From Legionella fallonii LLAP-10 (GTDB lineage: Bacteria; Pseudomonadota; Gammaproteobacteria; Legionellales; Legionellaceae): a DNA stretch of 64,000 bases. Where the stretch lies: assembly GCF_000953135.1 (NCBI RefSeq), contig NZ_LN614827.1:1517001-1581000 (forward strand). The letters run 5' to 3'. The position numbers were made by a program, and so were the translations under genes. The first letter of the stretch is position 1, and each line of letters opens with the position of its first letter. This document shows positions 47,340-58,231 of this stretch, in pieces. The notes below the pieces were generated by a model. The model was not told where the DNA came from. It saw nothing but the letters and a program-made list of their open reading frames with translations, and did no database searches.

Positions 47340-48482
47340 ATGACCGTGCTTGAGAAAATCCGAGAATATACTGGGCAGCTAAGGCAACAAGGTCTGTTGA
47401 GGGTAAGGCAGTTATCAGAACCTACGAACTCGACATTGATTCATTTTGATAGCAATGATTATTTGTCGTTAACGCAGGATAACGACATTGCAGAGGCGTA
47501 TCGGCAGGGATACAGCACTTATCCTAGCGGTAGTGGTGCCTCTATGTTGTTGAGCGGCTATCACCCCAATCATCAAGCCGTTGAGCGAGCCTTTGCTGAA
47601 CTATTAGAGGTTGATGAGTGCATTTTATTTTCCTCAGGTTACGCAGCGAATTTGGCAATTACTGCATTATTAGGTTCTATTAAAGCTCATTGTGTCGTTG
47701 ATAAAAGTATTCATGCTTCTGTTTATGATGGATTAGCTTTATCTCAGGTATCCTATACTCGATATCAACATAATGATATGTTGGATCTCGCACAAAAACT
47801 AAACCCAGTTGCTTCCGGAGCAGTCGTACTCACGGAAGGAATTTTTAGTATGAGTGGGCAGACAGCGCCCTTAGCTGCTATTGCTGCATTATGTCATAGC
47901 AATAAAACGACGCTATTGGTTGATGAGGCACATTCCTTTGGTATTCTCGGATCAAAGGGCAGAGGAGCGGTTTATTCTCATGGTTTAACACAACATGACG
48001 TCCCCTTAAGAGTTATCCCTTTAGGTAAAGCATTTGCTGCTCAAGGGGCGATTGTCGCGGGGCAACAAGAGTGGATACAGGCCTTATTACAGGCGGGGCG
48101 TTCTGTAATTTATTCTACAGCAGTCAGTCCTGCGCTAAGTTATGGGCTATTAAAAACTTTGGACGTGATAGTTAATGCGGATAATCGAAGAGAAAAATTA
48201 AATCACTTAGTAGTTTTATTCAGAGAAAAAACCACAAGCTCTCCTTTGCAATGGGCTGATTCTGTTACTCCTATTCAGCAGTTGCAATTAGGATGTCCTC
48301 ATTTAGCCCTTCATTATGCACAAGAGCTTAAAAAGGCAAGATTTAGTTGTTTTGCTATTAGGACGCCTACAGTCAATATAAAAGCAACAGGGTTGAGGGT
48401 TATTCTTAACTATAATCATCAAGAAGAGCAAATCCATCATTTTTTTAAAACATTGCATACTATTTATGAACGTACACATTAA
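47340..48482 (+). CDS. bioF: 8-amino-7-oxononanoate synthase
   Basis: PLP enzyme joining pimeloyl-ACP and alanine. The 380-residue protein has [31 protein letters not shown], the cofactor motif [11 protein letters not shown] and the PLP lysine in [11 protein letters not shown]. No gap from bioB, and a 17-base overlap with bioH. Confidence 0.93.
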   Translation: MTVLEKIREYTGQLRQQGLLRVRQLSEPTNSTLIHFDSNDYLSLTQDNDIAEAYRQGYSTYPSGSGASMLLSGYHPNHQAVERAFAELLEVDECILFSSGYAANLAITALLGSIKAHCVVDKSIHASVYDGLALSQVSYTRYQHNDMLDLAQKLNPVASGAVVLTEGIFSMSGQTAPLAAIAALCHSNKTTLLVDEAHSFGILGSKGRGAVYSHGLTQHDVPLRVIPLGKAFAAQGAIVAGQQEWIQALLQAGRSVIYSTAVSPALSYGLLKTLDVIVNADNRREKLNHLVVLFREKTTSSPLQWADSVTPIQQLQLGCPHLALHYAQELKKARFSCFAIRTPTVNIKATGLRVILNYNHQEEQIHHFFKTLHTIYERTH

Positions 48483-49185
48483 ACGTTATGGCCAGGGGAT
48501 GCCTTTAGTCTTTTTTCATGGATGGGGATTTGATCACCAAATTTGGTTGTCATTAATTCCAGAGCTACAAAACCACTATGAGCTTGTTTTAGTCGATTTA
48601 CCTGGCTTTGGGCGTACTGACATGATGGATTGGCCGACTTTTAAAAGATTTTTATTAGAGTTCCTGCCTAGAGAGTTTGCAATAGCCGGTTGGTCTATGG
48701 GAGGACTTTATGCTACGAGGCTGGCGATAGAAGAACCAAAGCGAGTGCTCTATTTATTGAATATTAATTCGTCCCCACGTTTTGTTGCGGAGGAGAGTTG
48801 GCCGGGAGTTACTAAAGAGGTTTTTTCTCATTTTTATAAAAATCTTTCTCTAGACATCAGTAAAACGCTAAATGAGTTTATTGCTTTGCAAGTCAATAAA
48901 AGTAATATCCAATTTTCCTTGGGTGCTCCCCCATCTCGGGATGGATTAGAGTCTGGCCTAAGTATTTTGGATGAATGGGATTTGCGTGAAGAGATAAGAG
49001 ACTTGCTACAACCAACCTGTTATATGTTTGGGCGATTGGATCCGATTACGCCTGTAAAAACGATGCATAAGATGCAGCTGGATTATCCCGACTTTAAGTA
49101 TGTTCTTTTTAATAAAGCAGCTCATATGCCGTTCTTATCGCATTCGGAACTATTCATTAAAGAAATTTTAGAGTTTATTAAATGA
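48466..49185 (+). CDS. bioH: Pimeloyl-ACP methyl ester carboxylesterase
   Basis: Alpha/beta hydrolase that removes the methyl group from pimeloyl-ACP methyl ester, ending the BioC-BioH route. The 239-residue protein has the oxyanion segment [12 protein letters not shown], nucleophile GWSMGG, acid in FGRLDPITP and histidine in [10 protein letters not shown]. It occupies the place bioC has in E. coli (between bioF and bioD); no bioC is seen in this window. Confidence 0.88.
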   Translation: MNVHIKRYGQGMPLVFFHGWGFDHQIWLSLIPELQNHYELVLVDLPGFGRTDMMDWPTFKRFLLEFLPREFAIAGWSMGGLYATRLAIEEPKRVLYLLNINSSPRFVAEESWPGVTKEVFSHFYKNLSLDISKTLNEFIALQVNKSNIQFSLGAPPSRDGLESGLSILDEWDLREEIRDLLQPTCYMFGRLDPITPVKTMHKMQLDYPDFKYVLFNKAAHMPFLSHSELFIKEILEFIK

Positions 49186-49832
49186 AACGATACTTTATTA
49201 CAGGTACTGACACTGATTGTGGCAAAACCTATGTAACATCTCAATTAGTTAATTTTTTTGCTAATACTGCTGCAATTAAACCCGTGGCAAGCGGCTGCTC
49301 TTTTATTGATGGGCAATTAGTTAGTGCTGATGCGCAACAATTACAACAAAATAGCCGATTGTCTCTTGATGTAATTAATCCATGGCGATTTAAATCGCCG
49401 GTATCTCCTCATATAGCCGCTAAAGAGGATGGGGTAGAGCTATCTATTAGTGAAATAGCCGATCATTGCTTGAACTTACAGATAACAGGGATTGATAATT
49501 TACTTATAGAAGGGGCTGGTGGTTTGATGGTGCCTTTAAATGATAAGGAAACCTGGATTGATTTTTTAACACAAACCGAAATACCCGTTATTTTGGTGGT
49601 GGGAATGAAGTTAGGTTGCATTAATCATGCGTTGCTGACTGAAACTGCTTTGAAGGTTAATAAAATTAATTGTGCCGGATGGATCGCAAATTGTTTCAAT
49701 TCTGAGATGTTAGCCCTGGCAGAAAATATTGAAACTTTAAAAAGAATGCTTCATGTTCCTTTACTGGGTATTACGCCGTATTCTGGCAAGCTTGCAGCAG
49801 GGCGGGAACTTTTGCATATTATGCAAAATTAA
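49182..49832 (+). CDS. bioD: Dethiobiotin synthetase
   Basis: ATP-dependent carboxylation and ring closure of diaminopelargonate. The 216-residue P-loop enzyme has [18 protein letters not shown], the KPVASG substrate lysine, [10 protein letters not shown] and [12 protein letters not shown]. The start overlaps the bioH stop (ATGA), so bioB-F-H-D is one operon that ends here. Confidence 0.93.
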   Translation: MKRYFITGTDTDCGKTYVTSQLVNFFANTAAIKPVASGCSFIDGQLVSADAQQLQQNSRLSLDVINPWRFKSPVSPHIAAKEDGVELSISEIADHCLNLQITGIDNLLIEGAGGLMVPLNDKETWIDFLTQTEIPVILVVGMKLGCINHALLTETALKVNKINCAGWIANCFNSEMLALAENIETLKRMLHVPLLGITPYSGKLAAGRELLHIMQN

Positions 49833-49957
49833 AAATTGGGGAAAAAAACTAGCTATTCTTTCACATATATAATGCAACATCTGTTGTTCATTTTATGCTA
49901 GTTAGCTATAATTAAATGTTCAATTAATGTTATTTGAAGTTTATGGAGTTATTTTCG

Positions 49958-50269
49958 ATGCCAATTTATGAATATGAATGTACAAGTTGTCATCATCATT
50001 TTGATTTAATTCAAAAGGTCACGGCTGAACCGGTAAAACAATGCCCAGTATGTTTTAATAATTCGGTAGTTAAATTAGTTTCTGCAGCTGGTTTTCAACT
50101 TAAAGGGACTGGTTGGTATGCCACAGATTTTAAAAATAAAGGCACGTCCTCTACAAATACGTCTAATAAAAAAGAGGGAGCTAGTTCTGATTCAGGTACT
50201 ACGGCATCTACGGAAGCGACTCCGGCAGCAAGTACTGAAAAGAAAACGACTAAAGGTGATGCTGAGTGA
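49958..50269 (+). CDS. FmdB-type zinc-ribbon regulatory protein
   Basis: A 103-residue protein: the N-terminal 45 residues form the FmdB zinc ribbon ([16 protein letters not shown] ... QCPVC), with two CxxC pairs, followed by a low-complexity Ser/Thr/Lys tail. FmdB-family proteins are annotated as putative regulators but the role is not established. The start MPIYEY at 49958 is the family start and has GGAG nine bases upstream. In many gammaproteobacteria this gene precedes a DUF502 gene and aspS, as here. Confidence 0.88.
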   Translation: MPIYEYECTSCHHHFDLIQKVTAEPVKQCPVCFNNSVVKLVSAAGFQLKGTGWYATDFKNKGTSSTNTSNKKEGASSDSGTTASTEATPAASTEKKTTKGDAE

Positions 50270-50898
50270 AATTCAAGCCCGTACGAAGTTACCTACTTGC
50301 TGGCCTTGTAGTATGGTTACCTATACTGATAACCATGGTAGTGCTTCGTTTTATTATCGATTTGCTTGATAACACGCTTGCCTTAATACCTAAGGCCTAT
50401 CAACCTGAGCAGTTAATAGGAATACATATTCCTGGTTTAGGGGTCATATTATCTTTGGTTTTGTTGGTTAGTACGGGTATTTTTGCCACCAATTTTTTTG
50501 GTCAACGACTTGTTAACTGGGGGGAGTATGTCTTGTCACGAATCCCCCTGGTTCGCTCTATATATTATTCAGTGAAACAAGTGATTCATACGGTTCTATC
50601 GACCAATAGTGAGGCATTTCGTAAAGTATTATTAATTGAGTATCCTCGCAAGGGGCTTTGGACCATTGGTTTTCAGACCGGCGGCGCAAATACTGAAATT
50701 AATAAACATACTCATAATGAAATGATTTCTATGTTTATACCAACAACGCCTAATCCTACATCTGGATTTCTTCTCATGGTTCCTAAACAAGAGGCCATTG
50801 AGTTAAATATGAGTATTGATGAGGCATTGAAGTTTATTATCTCTTTAGGTGTCATGCAGTCTAACAACGCTAGCATGCCATTAGTAACTACAAAATAA
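50266..50898 (+). CDS. DUF502 family membrane protein
   Basis: A 210-residue inner-membrane protein with two helices near the N terminus (about residues 8-30 and 52-76) and a cytosolic remainder with [18 protein letters not shown] and the [15 protein letters not shown] motif, both hallmarks of DUF502. Function unknown. The start GTG overlaps the zinc-ribbon gene's stop by four bases (GTGA), and aspS follows after 18 bases. Confidence 0.88.
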   Translation: MKFKPVRSYLLAGLVVWLPILITMVVLRFIIDLLDNTLALIPKAYQPEQLIGIHIPGLGVILSLVLLVSTGIFATNFFGQRLVNWGEYVLSRIPLVRSIYYSVKQVIHTVLSTNSEAFRKVLLIEYPRKGLWTIGFQTGGANTEINKHTHNEMISMFIPTTPNPTSGFLLMVPKQEAIELNMSIDEALKFIISLGVMQSNNASMPLVTTK

Positions 50899-50916
50899 AA
50901 ATTAATAGGTGGTCTT

Positions 50917-52698
50917 ATGCGTACACACTACTGTTCAGCAGTGAATGAATCGAGTTTAAACAAGGAAATTACTGTATGTGGTTGGGTACATAATAGACGC
51001 GATCATGGTGGTGTGGTTTTTTTAGATATTCGAGATAAATCTGGGCTATTACAAGTTGTTTATGAGCCAGAAAATAAAGATACATTCGCTATTGCTGAAA
51101 AACTACGCTCTGAATTTGTGGTTCGTGTTACAGGAATTGTGCGCGGAAGACCCGAGGGTATGGTGAATGAGAAAATGGCTACGGGCCGTGTAGAAGTGGT
51201 TGGCACAAAGCTTGAAATTCTCAATCAGTCTCCAACTCCTCCATTTTTACCCGACGATCACCAAGTAGTGAACGAAGATTTACGCTATAAATATCGTTAC
51301 ATCGATCTTCGTCGTACCGTAATGCAAAATAAACTAACATTAAGGCATAAACTTACTAGTTGTATTCGTAATTACCTGAACCAACAAGATTTCCTGGACA
51401 TAGAAACGCCTATGTTGACCAAAGCCACTCCTGAAGGAGCGCGAGACTATTTAGTGCCTTCTCGTGTGCATCCCGGGCAGTTCTATGCATTACCACAATC
51501 GCCACAATTATTTAAACAGATGTTGATGGTATCTGGCTTTGATAAATATTACCAAATTGTACGTTGTTTCCGAGATGAAGATTTACGCGCTGACAGACAG
51601 CCTGAATTCACTCAGCTTGATATTGAAATGGCCTTTATTGATGAAGAAGATATTCTGAGACTTATAGAGGGTTTGTTACACGTGGTGTTCAAGCAGATTC
51701 TTAATGTCGATTTGCCTGAAAAATTACCACGCATGTCTTATGCAGAGGCAATGAGACGATACGGTAGTGATAAACCTGATTTACGTAACCCTTTAGAGCT
51801 AGTGGATGTTGCTGATCTGGTAAGTGAGTGTGATTTCAAAGTATTTTCTGGTGCAGCAAATGATGTTGCTGGGCGAGTCGTTGCCTTAAAATTACCTAAT
51901 GGCTGTGATCTTAGTAGAAAAGATCTCGATGGTTATGGGCAATTTGTTGGTATTTATGGAGCAAAAGGTCTCGCTTATATCAAGGTCAATGATCGTGCCG
52001 CTGGTCTATCAGGATTGCAATCGCCTATTTTAAAATTCTTATCTGAAGATGCTATTGAAGCTATTTTGAATCGTGTTGATGCTCAATCAGGCGATGTCAT
52101 TTTCTTTGGGGCGGACAAAGAGTATATCGTTAATGAGTCAATGGGAGCCTTAAGAATTAAACTGGGGCATGACAGAAAACTACTCAATGAAGGATGGCAG
52201 TTATTATGGGTTGTTGATTGGCCGATGTTTGAGATGGATCATCAAAGTGAGAAATTGCAACCGATGCATCATCCATTTACCTCGCCACGAAACTTATCTT
52301 CTGATGCACTACGCTCCAAGCCTACTGAATCATTAGCCAAGGCTTATGATATAGTGATCAATGGTTATGAGATTGGTGGGGGCTCTATTCGTATTCATCA
52401 ATCAGAATTACAACAAACAGTGTTTGACTTAATAGGTATTAATGAGGAAGAAGCCCAAGAAAAATTTGGATTCCTTCTTGATGCATTACAATATGGTGCG
52501 CCTCCTCATGGTGGAATTGCTTTAGGTATAGACAGATTGGCAATGCTTCTTACTGATTCAAGCTCGATACGAGATGTTATTGCTTTTCCAAAAACGCAGA
52601 CGGCCTCCTGTCTCTTAACTAATGCGCCGTCACCAACTGGCACAGCACAACTTAATGAACTGGGAATTAGACTTGCACCAAATATTACGACAAAATAA
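50917..52698 (+). CDS. aspS: Aspartyl-tRNA synthetase
   Basis: Class II synthetase of the bacterial type, 593 residues. An N-terminal OB anticodon-binding domain ([21 protein letters not shown]) is followed by the catalytic core with [38 protein letters not shown], the bacterial GAD insert and motif 3 [14 protein letters not shown] strong AGGTGGT ribosome site precedes the ATG. An intrinsic terminator starts 11 bases after the stop. Confidence 0.96.
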   Translation: MRTHYCSAVNESSLNKEITVCGWVHNRRDHGGVVFLDIRDKSGLLQVVYEPENKDTFAIAEKLRSEFVVRVTGIVRGRPEGMVNEKMATGRVEVVGTKLEILNQSPTPPFLPDDHQVVNEDLRYKYRYIDLRRTVMQNKLTLRHKLTSCIRNYLNQQDFLDIETPMLTKATPEGARDYLVPSRVHPGQFYALPQSPQLFKQMLMVSGFDKYYQIVRCFRDEDLRADRQPEFTQLDIEMAFIDEEDILRLIEGLLHVVFKQILNVDLPEKLPRMSYAEAMRRYGSDKPDLRNPLELVDVADLVSECDFKVFSGAANDVAGRVVALKLPNGCDLSRKDLDGYGQFVGIYGAKGLAYIKVNDRAAGLSGLQSPILKFLSEDAIEAILNRVDAQSGDVIFFGADKEYIVNESMGALRIKLGHDRKLLNEGWQLLWVVDWPMFEMDHQSEKLQPMHHPFTSPRNLSSDALRSKPTESLAKAYDIVINGYEIGGGSIRIHQSELQQTVFDLIGINEEEAQEKFGFLLDALQYGAPPHGGIALGIDRLAMLLTDSSSIRDVIAFPKTQTASCLLTNAPSPTGTAQLNELGIRLAPNITTK

Positions 52699-55636
52699 GC
52701 CCATTGATAACGCCACTAATTTTAAAAATTGGTGGCGTTTCTCTTTATTTTTTTTCTTGTTGCTTTCTTTGTTGAGCAGCTTTGCTGATGCAACACCTAG
52801 TAAAGAAAGTAAAGCAACGCTTATCGAATATCTGGCTCAAGAAAAAACACATTTAACAATCGCTATAAACAATTCTGCTCAGAATATCCAGCCCAAAAAC
52901 GAGGCACAGTATAACTCGAAAATGCAGCAGATTTCGTCAATGTTAACCATGACAAATGCCAAAATTCAGAGTTTAGAAGGATTCTTAGATAATCAAAATA
53001 AGCAACAACTCGCCCTGAATCAACGGTTAAAATACTTGCAGCAGTTGCCTCTTGCTAGTGCTGAAATCAGTATTCAGGAACGGGTGGCCAAAGTTGAAAC
53101 GTTGCTTACTATAAATAAAAAAACAATTGAATTAATTAATGAAAATTTAACCTTGGCAAGAGAGCTTGAAGTTGCTTTAAAGGATGAAATAAAAGAGTTG
53201 GAGCTTTGGGAAAAGAATTATCAATTGGAACAAAAGCTGGATCAGATAAAACTAACTAAAGCTAAATTAAATCAAGAACTAAACCAACTGTATCAGAGTA
53301 ATATCAATAATAATGATAAAAAACACCATGTAACCAATAACTCTAATTTTCAACTGAGCAATGAAGTTAATCTATTGATCAATAACCAGCATATTGCTTT
53401 GATCCATCAAAACATTAATGCGCTGAATTTGCAGAAAATGATTATCAAAGCTAAGATTTTGTTGCTAAAAAATACAGACACGAAGACCTTGCAACTCGCC
53501 TTGGACTCCTACAGAGAGAGCCTTAAACAGTACGCGAATATTGAAAAATCGCTACAGCAGATGACGAGTACCCTTAATAATGAAGCCAAGTTGGCGGTTG
53601 ATACCAACTTAAAGAAATCTATTAATGCCTTGCAAAAAATATTAAACAGTCAACTGAGTGATATTACAGAACAAAAGCAAACGGTATTGTTTCAATTAGA
53701 CGACGCACAAAATCAATTAAAAAAGCTAGTCTCCTCTCGGCAGACGCTTGCTGAATATAATATGGAGAATTTGCCAGTTATTGTTAATAAATTGATCGAA
53801 ATTCCTAATTTATTTTACAAATATGTTAAAACCTTGGCGTTAAAAGTTTATGACAGTTATACCTGGCTGGATACTCTTCCGGCGGCTATTTTATGGGTGA
53901 TTCTCTCTTTGTCTGTGGTTGTTTTCTTCACACTTAATCGCTTTTTAAAATCGTTAAGCAATGATAAAGAACGTTCTAGATTAACAGGTTACCTTTATGA
54001 TGGAACTTTGACCCTGCTGCAGAGAAATATACCTTATCTCTGTTTATTTACTATGCTGTGGGCTAGTTTATATTTTACCAATATTTCTTTTGCTAATTAT
54101 CAATTGTTATTTAATTTAATCTCAGTATGGTTTACTTTCAGAATATTAATTTTAATTGCACGCCTTGGTTTACTTGAGCGAATTTCCGATTCTTCGGGTA
54201 AAGATGTTAAATTATATTATCGCTTAAAATGGTTGTTTCTTTTGGGAGGATGGACTACTGCCTTAATGGTATTTAGTCATTTATTTCCTTTGCCTTTATT
54301 GATACAAGATATTTTTAACCGATTATTCATGTTGTTTATCTTGGCTGTTTCTTTAGTAGCCTGGAAGAGTAAAGACGTTATTCCTTATTTATTAAGACCC
54401 TTTTTAAAATATAAAAAGCGGTATTTTAAAAATGCAATTTCTTTGCTAGTTATTCTGGTTCCTATTACTTTATTTACAACAGCGATTATCGGCTTATTGG
54501 GGTTTGTCAATTTAGCCTGGACTATGTGTCGTTATCAGGCCTATCTATTATTAGTATTGGTAGGTTACATCTTAACTAGAGGCTTAGTGTTTGATGCTCT
54601 GGAGTTGTTCTCCGAATGGATGATTTCATCACTGCGTAATGGTTGGTTATGGATAGAAGTGTTTTTAAAACCCATAGATAAAATATTGCGTATTATTTTG
54701 TTTTTATTAAGCATTTTAGTTCTATTTCAACTGTATGGATGGCATTCTGATTCTCTTGTGATGACTAGCCTGGGAAAACTGGCCCAATATACCATTGTGA
54801 ATTTGCCCGGTCTTCACGTTACAGTAATGAGTACCATAGAGTTTTTCATTGTTCTTGCTAGTTTTGTTTGGGCATCAAAATGGACTCGTGAATTTTGTTA
54901 TCGCTGGTTATTTAAAAATGCTAAAGATGCTGGAATTCGTAATAGTTTGTCCGTTTTCACTCAATATACCATTATTATGTTAGGTGCTTTTATTACCTTA
55001 CATGTCCTTGGGCTTGATTTTAGTGGCATGTCCATGATCTTAGGCGGTTTAGCCGTCGGTATGGGCTTTGGCTTAAGGGATTTTGCCAGCAATATAATCG
55101 GTGGAATCATGCTTCTTATTGAAAGGCCTGTGAGAGAAGGGGATCTAATTACTATTGGCGAGCATGAGGGACGAGTAGCTCATATAGGTATTCGTACTAT
55201 GAGGGTTTCTTCTTGGGATAATATGGAAGTGTTAATACCGAATGCCGAAACCTTTAATAAGCCATTTACTAATTGGACTCATCAAGACAGTATTGTGAGA
55301 ACGGTCGTGCCAATCAAAGTCAGTCGTGCGGATGATCCTGTAATGATTCAACAGTTGATCTTGGATGTTCTTGCTATCATTCCTGAAATAGAGCCCGATC
55401 CCCCGGCTCAAGTTTTTCTGAAAAAAATTGATGAAGCATTAATTGAATTTGAGGCTCGTTATTTCATTAATGTTCAGATTCATACCCGCTTTGAGATAAG
55501 ATCAAAAGTGCTATTTGCTATCACCGCTCAGTTTAAAGCAGCAGGAGTTAGGCCTCCTATAGAGCCTATTTCTATTGAGATTAAAGAAGGACATAGTGAT
55601 TTACCAGTTAAAAAACATGTCTCCACCAACGACTGA
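52655..55636 (+). CDS. MscK/KefA-like mechanosensitive channel
   Basis: A roughly 990-residue channel of the large MscS superfamily. There is an N-terminal signal-like segment ending in FADA, a long periplasmic helical and coiled-coil region (about residues 50-390), about eleven membrane helices, and the MscS core with the pore helix [21 protein letters not shown] and [16 protein letters not shown]. It would release solutes or K+ on hypo-osmotic stress. The start is uncertain: no ATG with a ribosome site lies after the aspS stop, so the true start is either the ATG at 52655 (44 bases inside aspS) or a rare codon near 52682-52703. The end overlaps mutH by 20 bases. Confidence 0.85.
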   Translation: MNWELDLHQILRQNKPIDNATNFKNWWRFSLFFFLLLSLLSSFADATPSKESKATLIEYLAQEKTHLTIAINNSAQNIQPKNEAQYNSKMQQISSMLTMTNAKIQSLEGFLDNQNKQQLALNQRLKYLQQLPLASAEISIQERVAKVETLLTINKKTIELINENLTLARELEVALKDEIKELELWEKNYQLEQKLDQIKLTKAKLNQELNQLYQSNINNNDKKHHVTNNSNFQLSNEVNLLINNQHIALIHQNINALNLQKMIIKAKILLLKNTDTKTLQLALDSYRESLKQYANIEKSLQQMTSTLNNEAKLAVDTNLKKSINALQKILNSQLSDITEQKQTVLFQLDDAQNQLKKLVSSRQTLAEYNMENLPVIVNKLIEIPNLFYKYVKTLALKVYDSYTWLDTLPAAILWVILSLSVVVFFTLNRFLKSLSNDKERSRLTGYLYDGTLTLLQRNIPYLCLFTMLWASLYFTNISFANYQLLFNLISVWFTFRILILIARLGLLERISDSSGKDVKLYYRLKWLFLLGGWTTALMVFSHLFPLPLLIQDIFNRLFMLFILAVSLVAWKSKDVIPYLLRPFLKYKKRYFKNAISLLVILVPITLFTTAIIGLLGFVNLAWTMCRYQAYLLLVLVGYILTRGLVFDALELFSEWMISSLRNGWLWIEVFLKPIDKILRIILFLLSILVLFQLYGWHSDSLVMTSLGKLAQYTIVNLPGLHVTVMSTIEFFIVLASFVWASKWTREFCYRWLFKNAKDAGIRNSLSVFTQYTIIMLGAFITLHVLGLDFSGMSMILGGLAVGMGFGLRDFASNIIGGIMLLIERPVREGDLITIGEHEGRVAHIGIRTMRVSSWDNMEVLIPNAETFNKPFTNWTHQDSIVRTVVPIKVSRADDPVMIQQLILDVLAIIPEIEPDPPAQVFLKKIDEALIEFEARYFINVQIHTRFEIRSKVLFAITAQFKAAGVRPPIEPISIEIKEGHSDLPVKKHVSTND
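52709..52757 (+). terminator. Intrinsic terminator of aspS
   Basis: aacgccac (52709-52716) and gtggcgtt (52732-52739) make an 8-base stem; inner aatt/aatt pairs extend it partly. It is followed by a T-rich run (tctctttatttttttt). This is a classic rho-independent terminator. It lies within the reading frame that continues into the channel gene, so that gene's signal-peptide region is partly encoded by the terminator. Confidence 0.75.
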
Positions 55637-56276
55637 AGAAGAACTCATAGAGCGATGTAACATGCTCGAGGGACTTAGCTTTGGTCAATTGGCTATGGAG
55701 CTAGGATTGATTATTCCTGAACATTCAAACCAAAGGAAGGGTTGGGTAGGGCAAGCGCTTGAATTGGCTTTAGGTGCTAATGCTAATAATAAAGCAGTAC
55801 CCGATTTTCAACATCTAGGAATAGAATTAAAAACCCTTCCTATAGCTAAATCAGGCAAACCGACAGAGTCGACTTTTATTACTTCAATTCCTTTGCTTAC
55901 TATTCATCAGGAAGAGTGGAAATCGTCGCAATGTTATGCCAAATTAAAGCGTATTTTATGGATTCCAACTGAAGGAAATACCGATATTCCTTATCTTCAT
56001 AGGAGAATAGGCCGCGGTTTTTTATGGTCACCTGAACCCCATGAAGAGCAGGTTCTTGCGGAGGACTGGAATTATTTGACATTGCAAATCAGCGTTGGCC
56101 AACTCGCGACTATAGATGCTAAAGCCGGAGTATATTTACAAGTCAGGCCTAAAGGGGCTAATGGTAAATCTTTGTGCTATGGCTATGATGAGGAGGGAAA
56201 TAAAATAAAGACCCTACCGAGAGGTTTTTATTTACGTAGCTGTTTTACAGAAACAATAATAAGGAAACAAATTTAA
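55617..56276 (+). CDS. mutH: DNA mismatch repair endonuclease MutH
   Basis: GATC-specific nicking endonuclease that, with MutS and MutL, directs repair to the unmethylated strand. The 219-residue protein shows ETEEQ-type [25 protein letters not shown], and the catalytic D-E-K set in PDFQHLGIELKTLP, matching E. coli MutH throughout. MutH normally occurs only with Dam methylation, so a dam gene is expected elsewhere. The start at 55617 lies inside the channel gene's end. A short GC hairpin (ccttcttccattgaggaagg) downstream may help end the transcript. Confidence 0.92.
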   Translation: MSPPTTEEELIERCNMLEGLSFGQLAMELGLIIPEHSNQRKGWVGQALELALGANANNKAVPDFQHLGIELKTLPIAKSGKPTESTFITSIPLLTIHQEEWKSSQCYAKLKRILWIPTEGNTDIPYLHRRIGRGFLWSPEPHEEQVLAEDWNYLTLQISVGQLATIDAKAGVYLQVRPKGANGKSLCYGYDEEGNKIKTLPRGFYLRSCFTETIIRKQI

Positions 56277-56357
56277 AACCTGATAACTATGGGACAGTAC
56301 CTTCTTCCATTGAGGAAGGGGTTAAGGTTGATTGGCTTTTACTATGTCTTTTTCGTG

Positions 56358-56393
56358 GGGTAGCGACCCCATCCGTGTCAGAATTTACGGTTT
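56358..56393 (+). repeat. Tn3-type left terminal inverted repeat
   Basis: gggtagcgaccccatccgtg and tcagaatttacggttt, 36 bases, pair with the right end at 57955-57990 with three mismatches. The G-rich outer end and TTACG-containing inner part have the form of Tn3-family 38-base ends. Confidence 0.75.
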
Positions 56394-56398
56394 GAGAT

Positions 56399-56829
56399 CT
56401 AAATTTGCTCTAAAACCGTAAATTCTCCCACATCCTCTATTTCCGATTGATCAATAGCAGTATTGGTAAAATAAGTACCCATTGTAATCAAATGCTTATG
56501 TGGTAAAAGTGATATAAGAGTTAGTGTCTTATCACTTATAACTTCTCCGTTGTTTTTAAGTTGGGTAATAATTTCTGTCATTTTCATCGTATTCCAATAC
56601 AATACAGCATTCGATACGAGGCTTAAGCAGCTTGCTTTATTCATGATTTCTTCGTAGTCACCAACTTGAAATTTTCCTTGGTTTGCAAAAAAATACAGCG
56701 TGCTAATTGATGGCGATGTTCTCCCTTGTTTATTTGGCGTTGAACTTTATCTCGAATGTCCCTGTCAGTGATGTATTGTAAAATATACTCTGTTTTAAGG
56801 GCTCCAATGTAATGAACTATCCCACCCAC
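56399..56829 (-). pseudogene. Tn3-family transposase TnpA, C-terminal fragment
   Basis: Two reading frames carry consecutive parts of the TnpA C terminus. The first (56641-56829) has LKTEYILQYITDRDIRDKVQRQINKGEHRHQLARCIF, the conserved RQLNKGE-type region. The second (56399-56644) has NKASCLSLVSNAVLYWNT followed by the family's usual ending (LPHKHLITMGTYF). In an intact TnpA these lie in one frame, so a frameshift near 56641 has broken the gene, and the N-terminal 850 or so residues are gone. It ends next to the left terminal repeat, as expected. Confidence 0.8.
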
Positions 56830-56899
56830 TGAGTTGGCATTTAATAGTAACCAGCTTAGTATTCAAATTGACTGTTTGAAACTGGATGGGAGGTTCATA

Positions 56900-57655
56900 A
56901 TGAATGTTAACGTATTAGGTATAGATATAGCTAAAAATATTTTTCAACTTCATGGTGCTGATAAAAAAGGTAAAAAAATATTAAAAAAACGCATTGAACG
57001 AACTCAATTAACGGAATACGTTGCTAATTTGTCCCAATGCACGATAGTCATGGAATCGTGTGGTGGCTCAAATTACTGGGCGCGAGTTTTTCAGAGTCAG
57101 GGTCATATCGTTAAGTTAATTAGCCCTCAATTTGTTAAGCCCTTTGTTAAAACAAATAAAAATGATGCCAATGATGCTGAAGCTATGGTTGAAGCATCGA
57201 GTCGTCCTGCAATGCATTATGTTCCGGTGAAACAAGTGGAGCAACAGGATATTCAATCGATACACCGAGTACGAAGTCGATTAGTCAAGAACAGAACAGC
57301 CTTAATAAATGAAATCAGGAGATTAAATTTAGAATATGGTATTGCGATGCCTCAAGGAGCAGCAAAGGTAAAAAATATTCTATTGTATGTTATTGATAAT
57401 GAAGGAAATGAGTTAACCGCGTCATCTCGTGAGTTAATGCGAGGGCTCTATGACGAATTGATTGCTATAGAGGCACGGATTAAGAGAATGGACCAGAAAA
57501 TAAAATACATCTGCAAAAAAAATGACTCATGTCGCCGCCTTCTCAATATCCCTGGGATCGGTGAACTCACAGCCAATAAAAATGCACGCATTATATGGTC
57601 ACTGTTAAAAACAGGAAATGAATTTGATTGTAATCAAAAAATGGGAGCAGCTTAA
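56900..57655 (+). pseudogene. IS110/IS1111-family transposase with internal C-terminal deletion
   Basis: The 251-residue product begins MNVNVLGIDIAKNIFQLHG with the DEDD catalytic set D9, E52, D89 and D92 in place, and reaches the helix-hairpin RRLLNIPGIGELTA. It then jumps directly to NKNARIIWSLL, a motif that in full-length members lies near the C terminus. About 80-90 residues, including the conserved serine-bearing part of the second domain, are missing without a frame change. Full members have about 340 residues. GGGAGG seven bases before the ATG decides the start. Probably inactive. Confidence 0.82.
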
Positions 57656-57850
57656 TACCCAATATTAAGTGCTTAATTTAACATAAAATATAATTCTTAG
57701 TTTGCTTTGGTTAATTTTTGATGATGGTTAATAGGTAAAACCAACTCTTTTAAAACCTGTTTTGCAACACGGCTCTTGAAGCCTTGGCTCCAATTAGGAA
57801 ATAGAGTGCGGATTTACATCAGGGCGCAAGCTTGGCTTGAACGCCGAATA
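57656..57850 (+). other. Right-end non-coding region of the IS1111-type element
   Basis: No gene here. Stretches such as aacacggctcttgaagcc, ggatttacatcagggcgcaa and ttggcttgaacgccgaatat look like the conserved right end of IS1111-type elements. In this group the guide (bridge/seek) RNA is encoded downstream of the transposase, so this segment could still contain one. The exact boundaries cannot be set from one copy. Confidence 0.45.
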
Positions 57851-57954
57851 TACGACTGCAACTATTTATCTATACCTTCTAAAAAAATTAGCTTGCAATA
57901 AGGGATGGTTCATATACGTATGCAATACATTAAAAAAGATCTTGGTAGATTATA

Positions 57955-57990
57955 AAACCGTAAATTTTGACACGAATGGGGTCACTACCC
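57955..57990 (-). repeat. Tn3-type right terminal inverted repeat
   Basis: aaaccgtaaattttgacacg and aatggggtcactaccc is the reverse complement of the left end with three mismatches. The region from here to 58168 has no credible gene. Confidence 0.75.
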
Positions 57991-58168
57991 TATATGGCAG
58001 ATATAGCAAAATCAGGGAAAGGAAGGAACAATCCTACAAGCCAAAGGCCTTTCTAATCAGTAAGGCCATACTTCTCTCCTTGAAATAAAAACCTGGGATC
58101 CATTACTTAAGATATTTACTCCATTTTATACTACATCTTTTACAAAGAATGAGCGATATTTAACAAAA

Positions 58169-58197
58169 TTAACAAATATAAGCCTTTGCTGTATAAT
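58169..58197 (+). promoter_or_regulatory. Promoter of the kinase gene
   Basis: TTAACA (58169-58174, five of six to consensus) and a perfect TATAAT (58192-58197) with the ideal 17-base spacer. The kinase ATG is 34 bases after the -10 box. This is among the best promoters in the window. Confidence 0.7.
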
Positions 58198-58231
58198 CGT
58201 TGAGAATTTGTAAATAAATCATAAAGATTTC

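Larger units (their letters stand above)
56358..57990. mobile_element. Tn3-family transposon remnant invaded by an IS1111-type element
   Basis: Matching terminal inverted repeats bound a 1.6-kb segment. It holds a fragment of a Tn3-type transposase on the minus strand and an internally deleted IS110/IS1111-family transposase on the plus strand. No resolvase or cargo gene survives. No clear 5-base target duplication is seen outside the repeats (tcgtg left, tatat right), so the two ends may come from different copies or a deletion. The element borders mutH, marking where core DNA gives way to accessory DNA. Confidence 0.75.

Noticed and set aside
57837-58088. 83-codon plus-strand frame
   Set aside because: It spans the end of the IS1111 element and the Tn3 terminal repeat, so it is a chance frame in mobile-element DNA.
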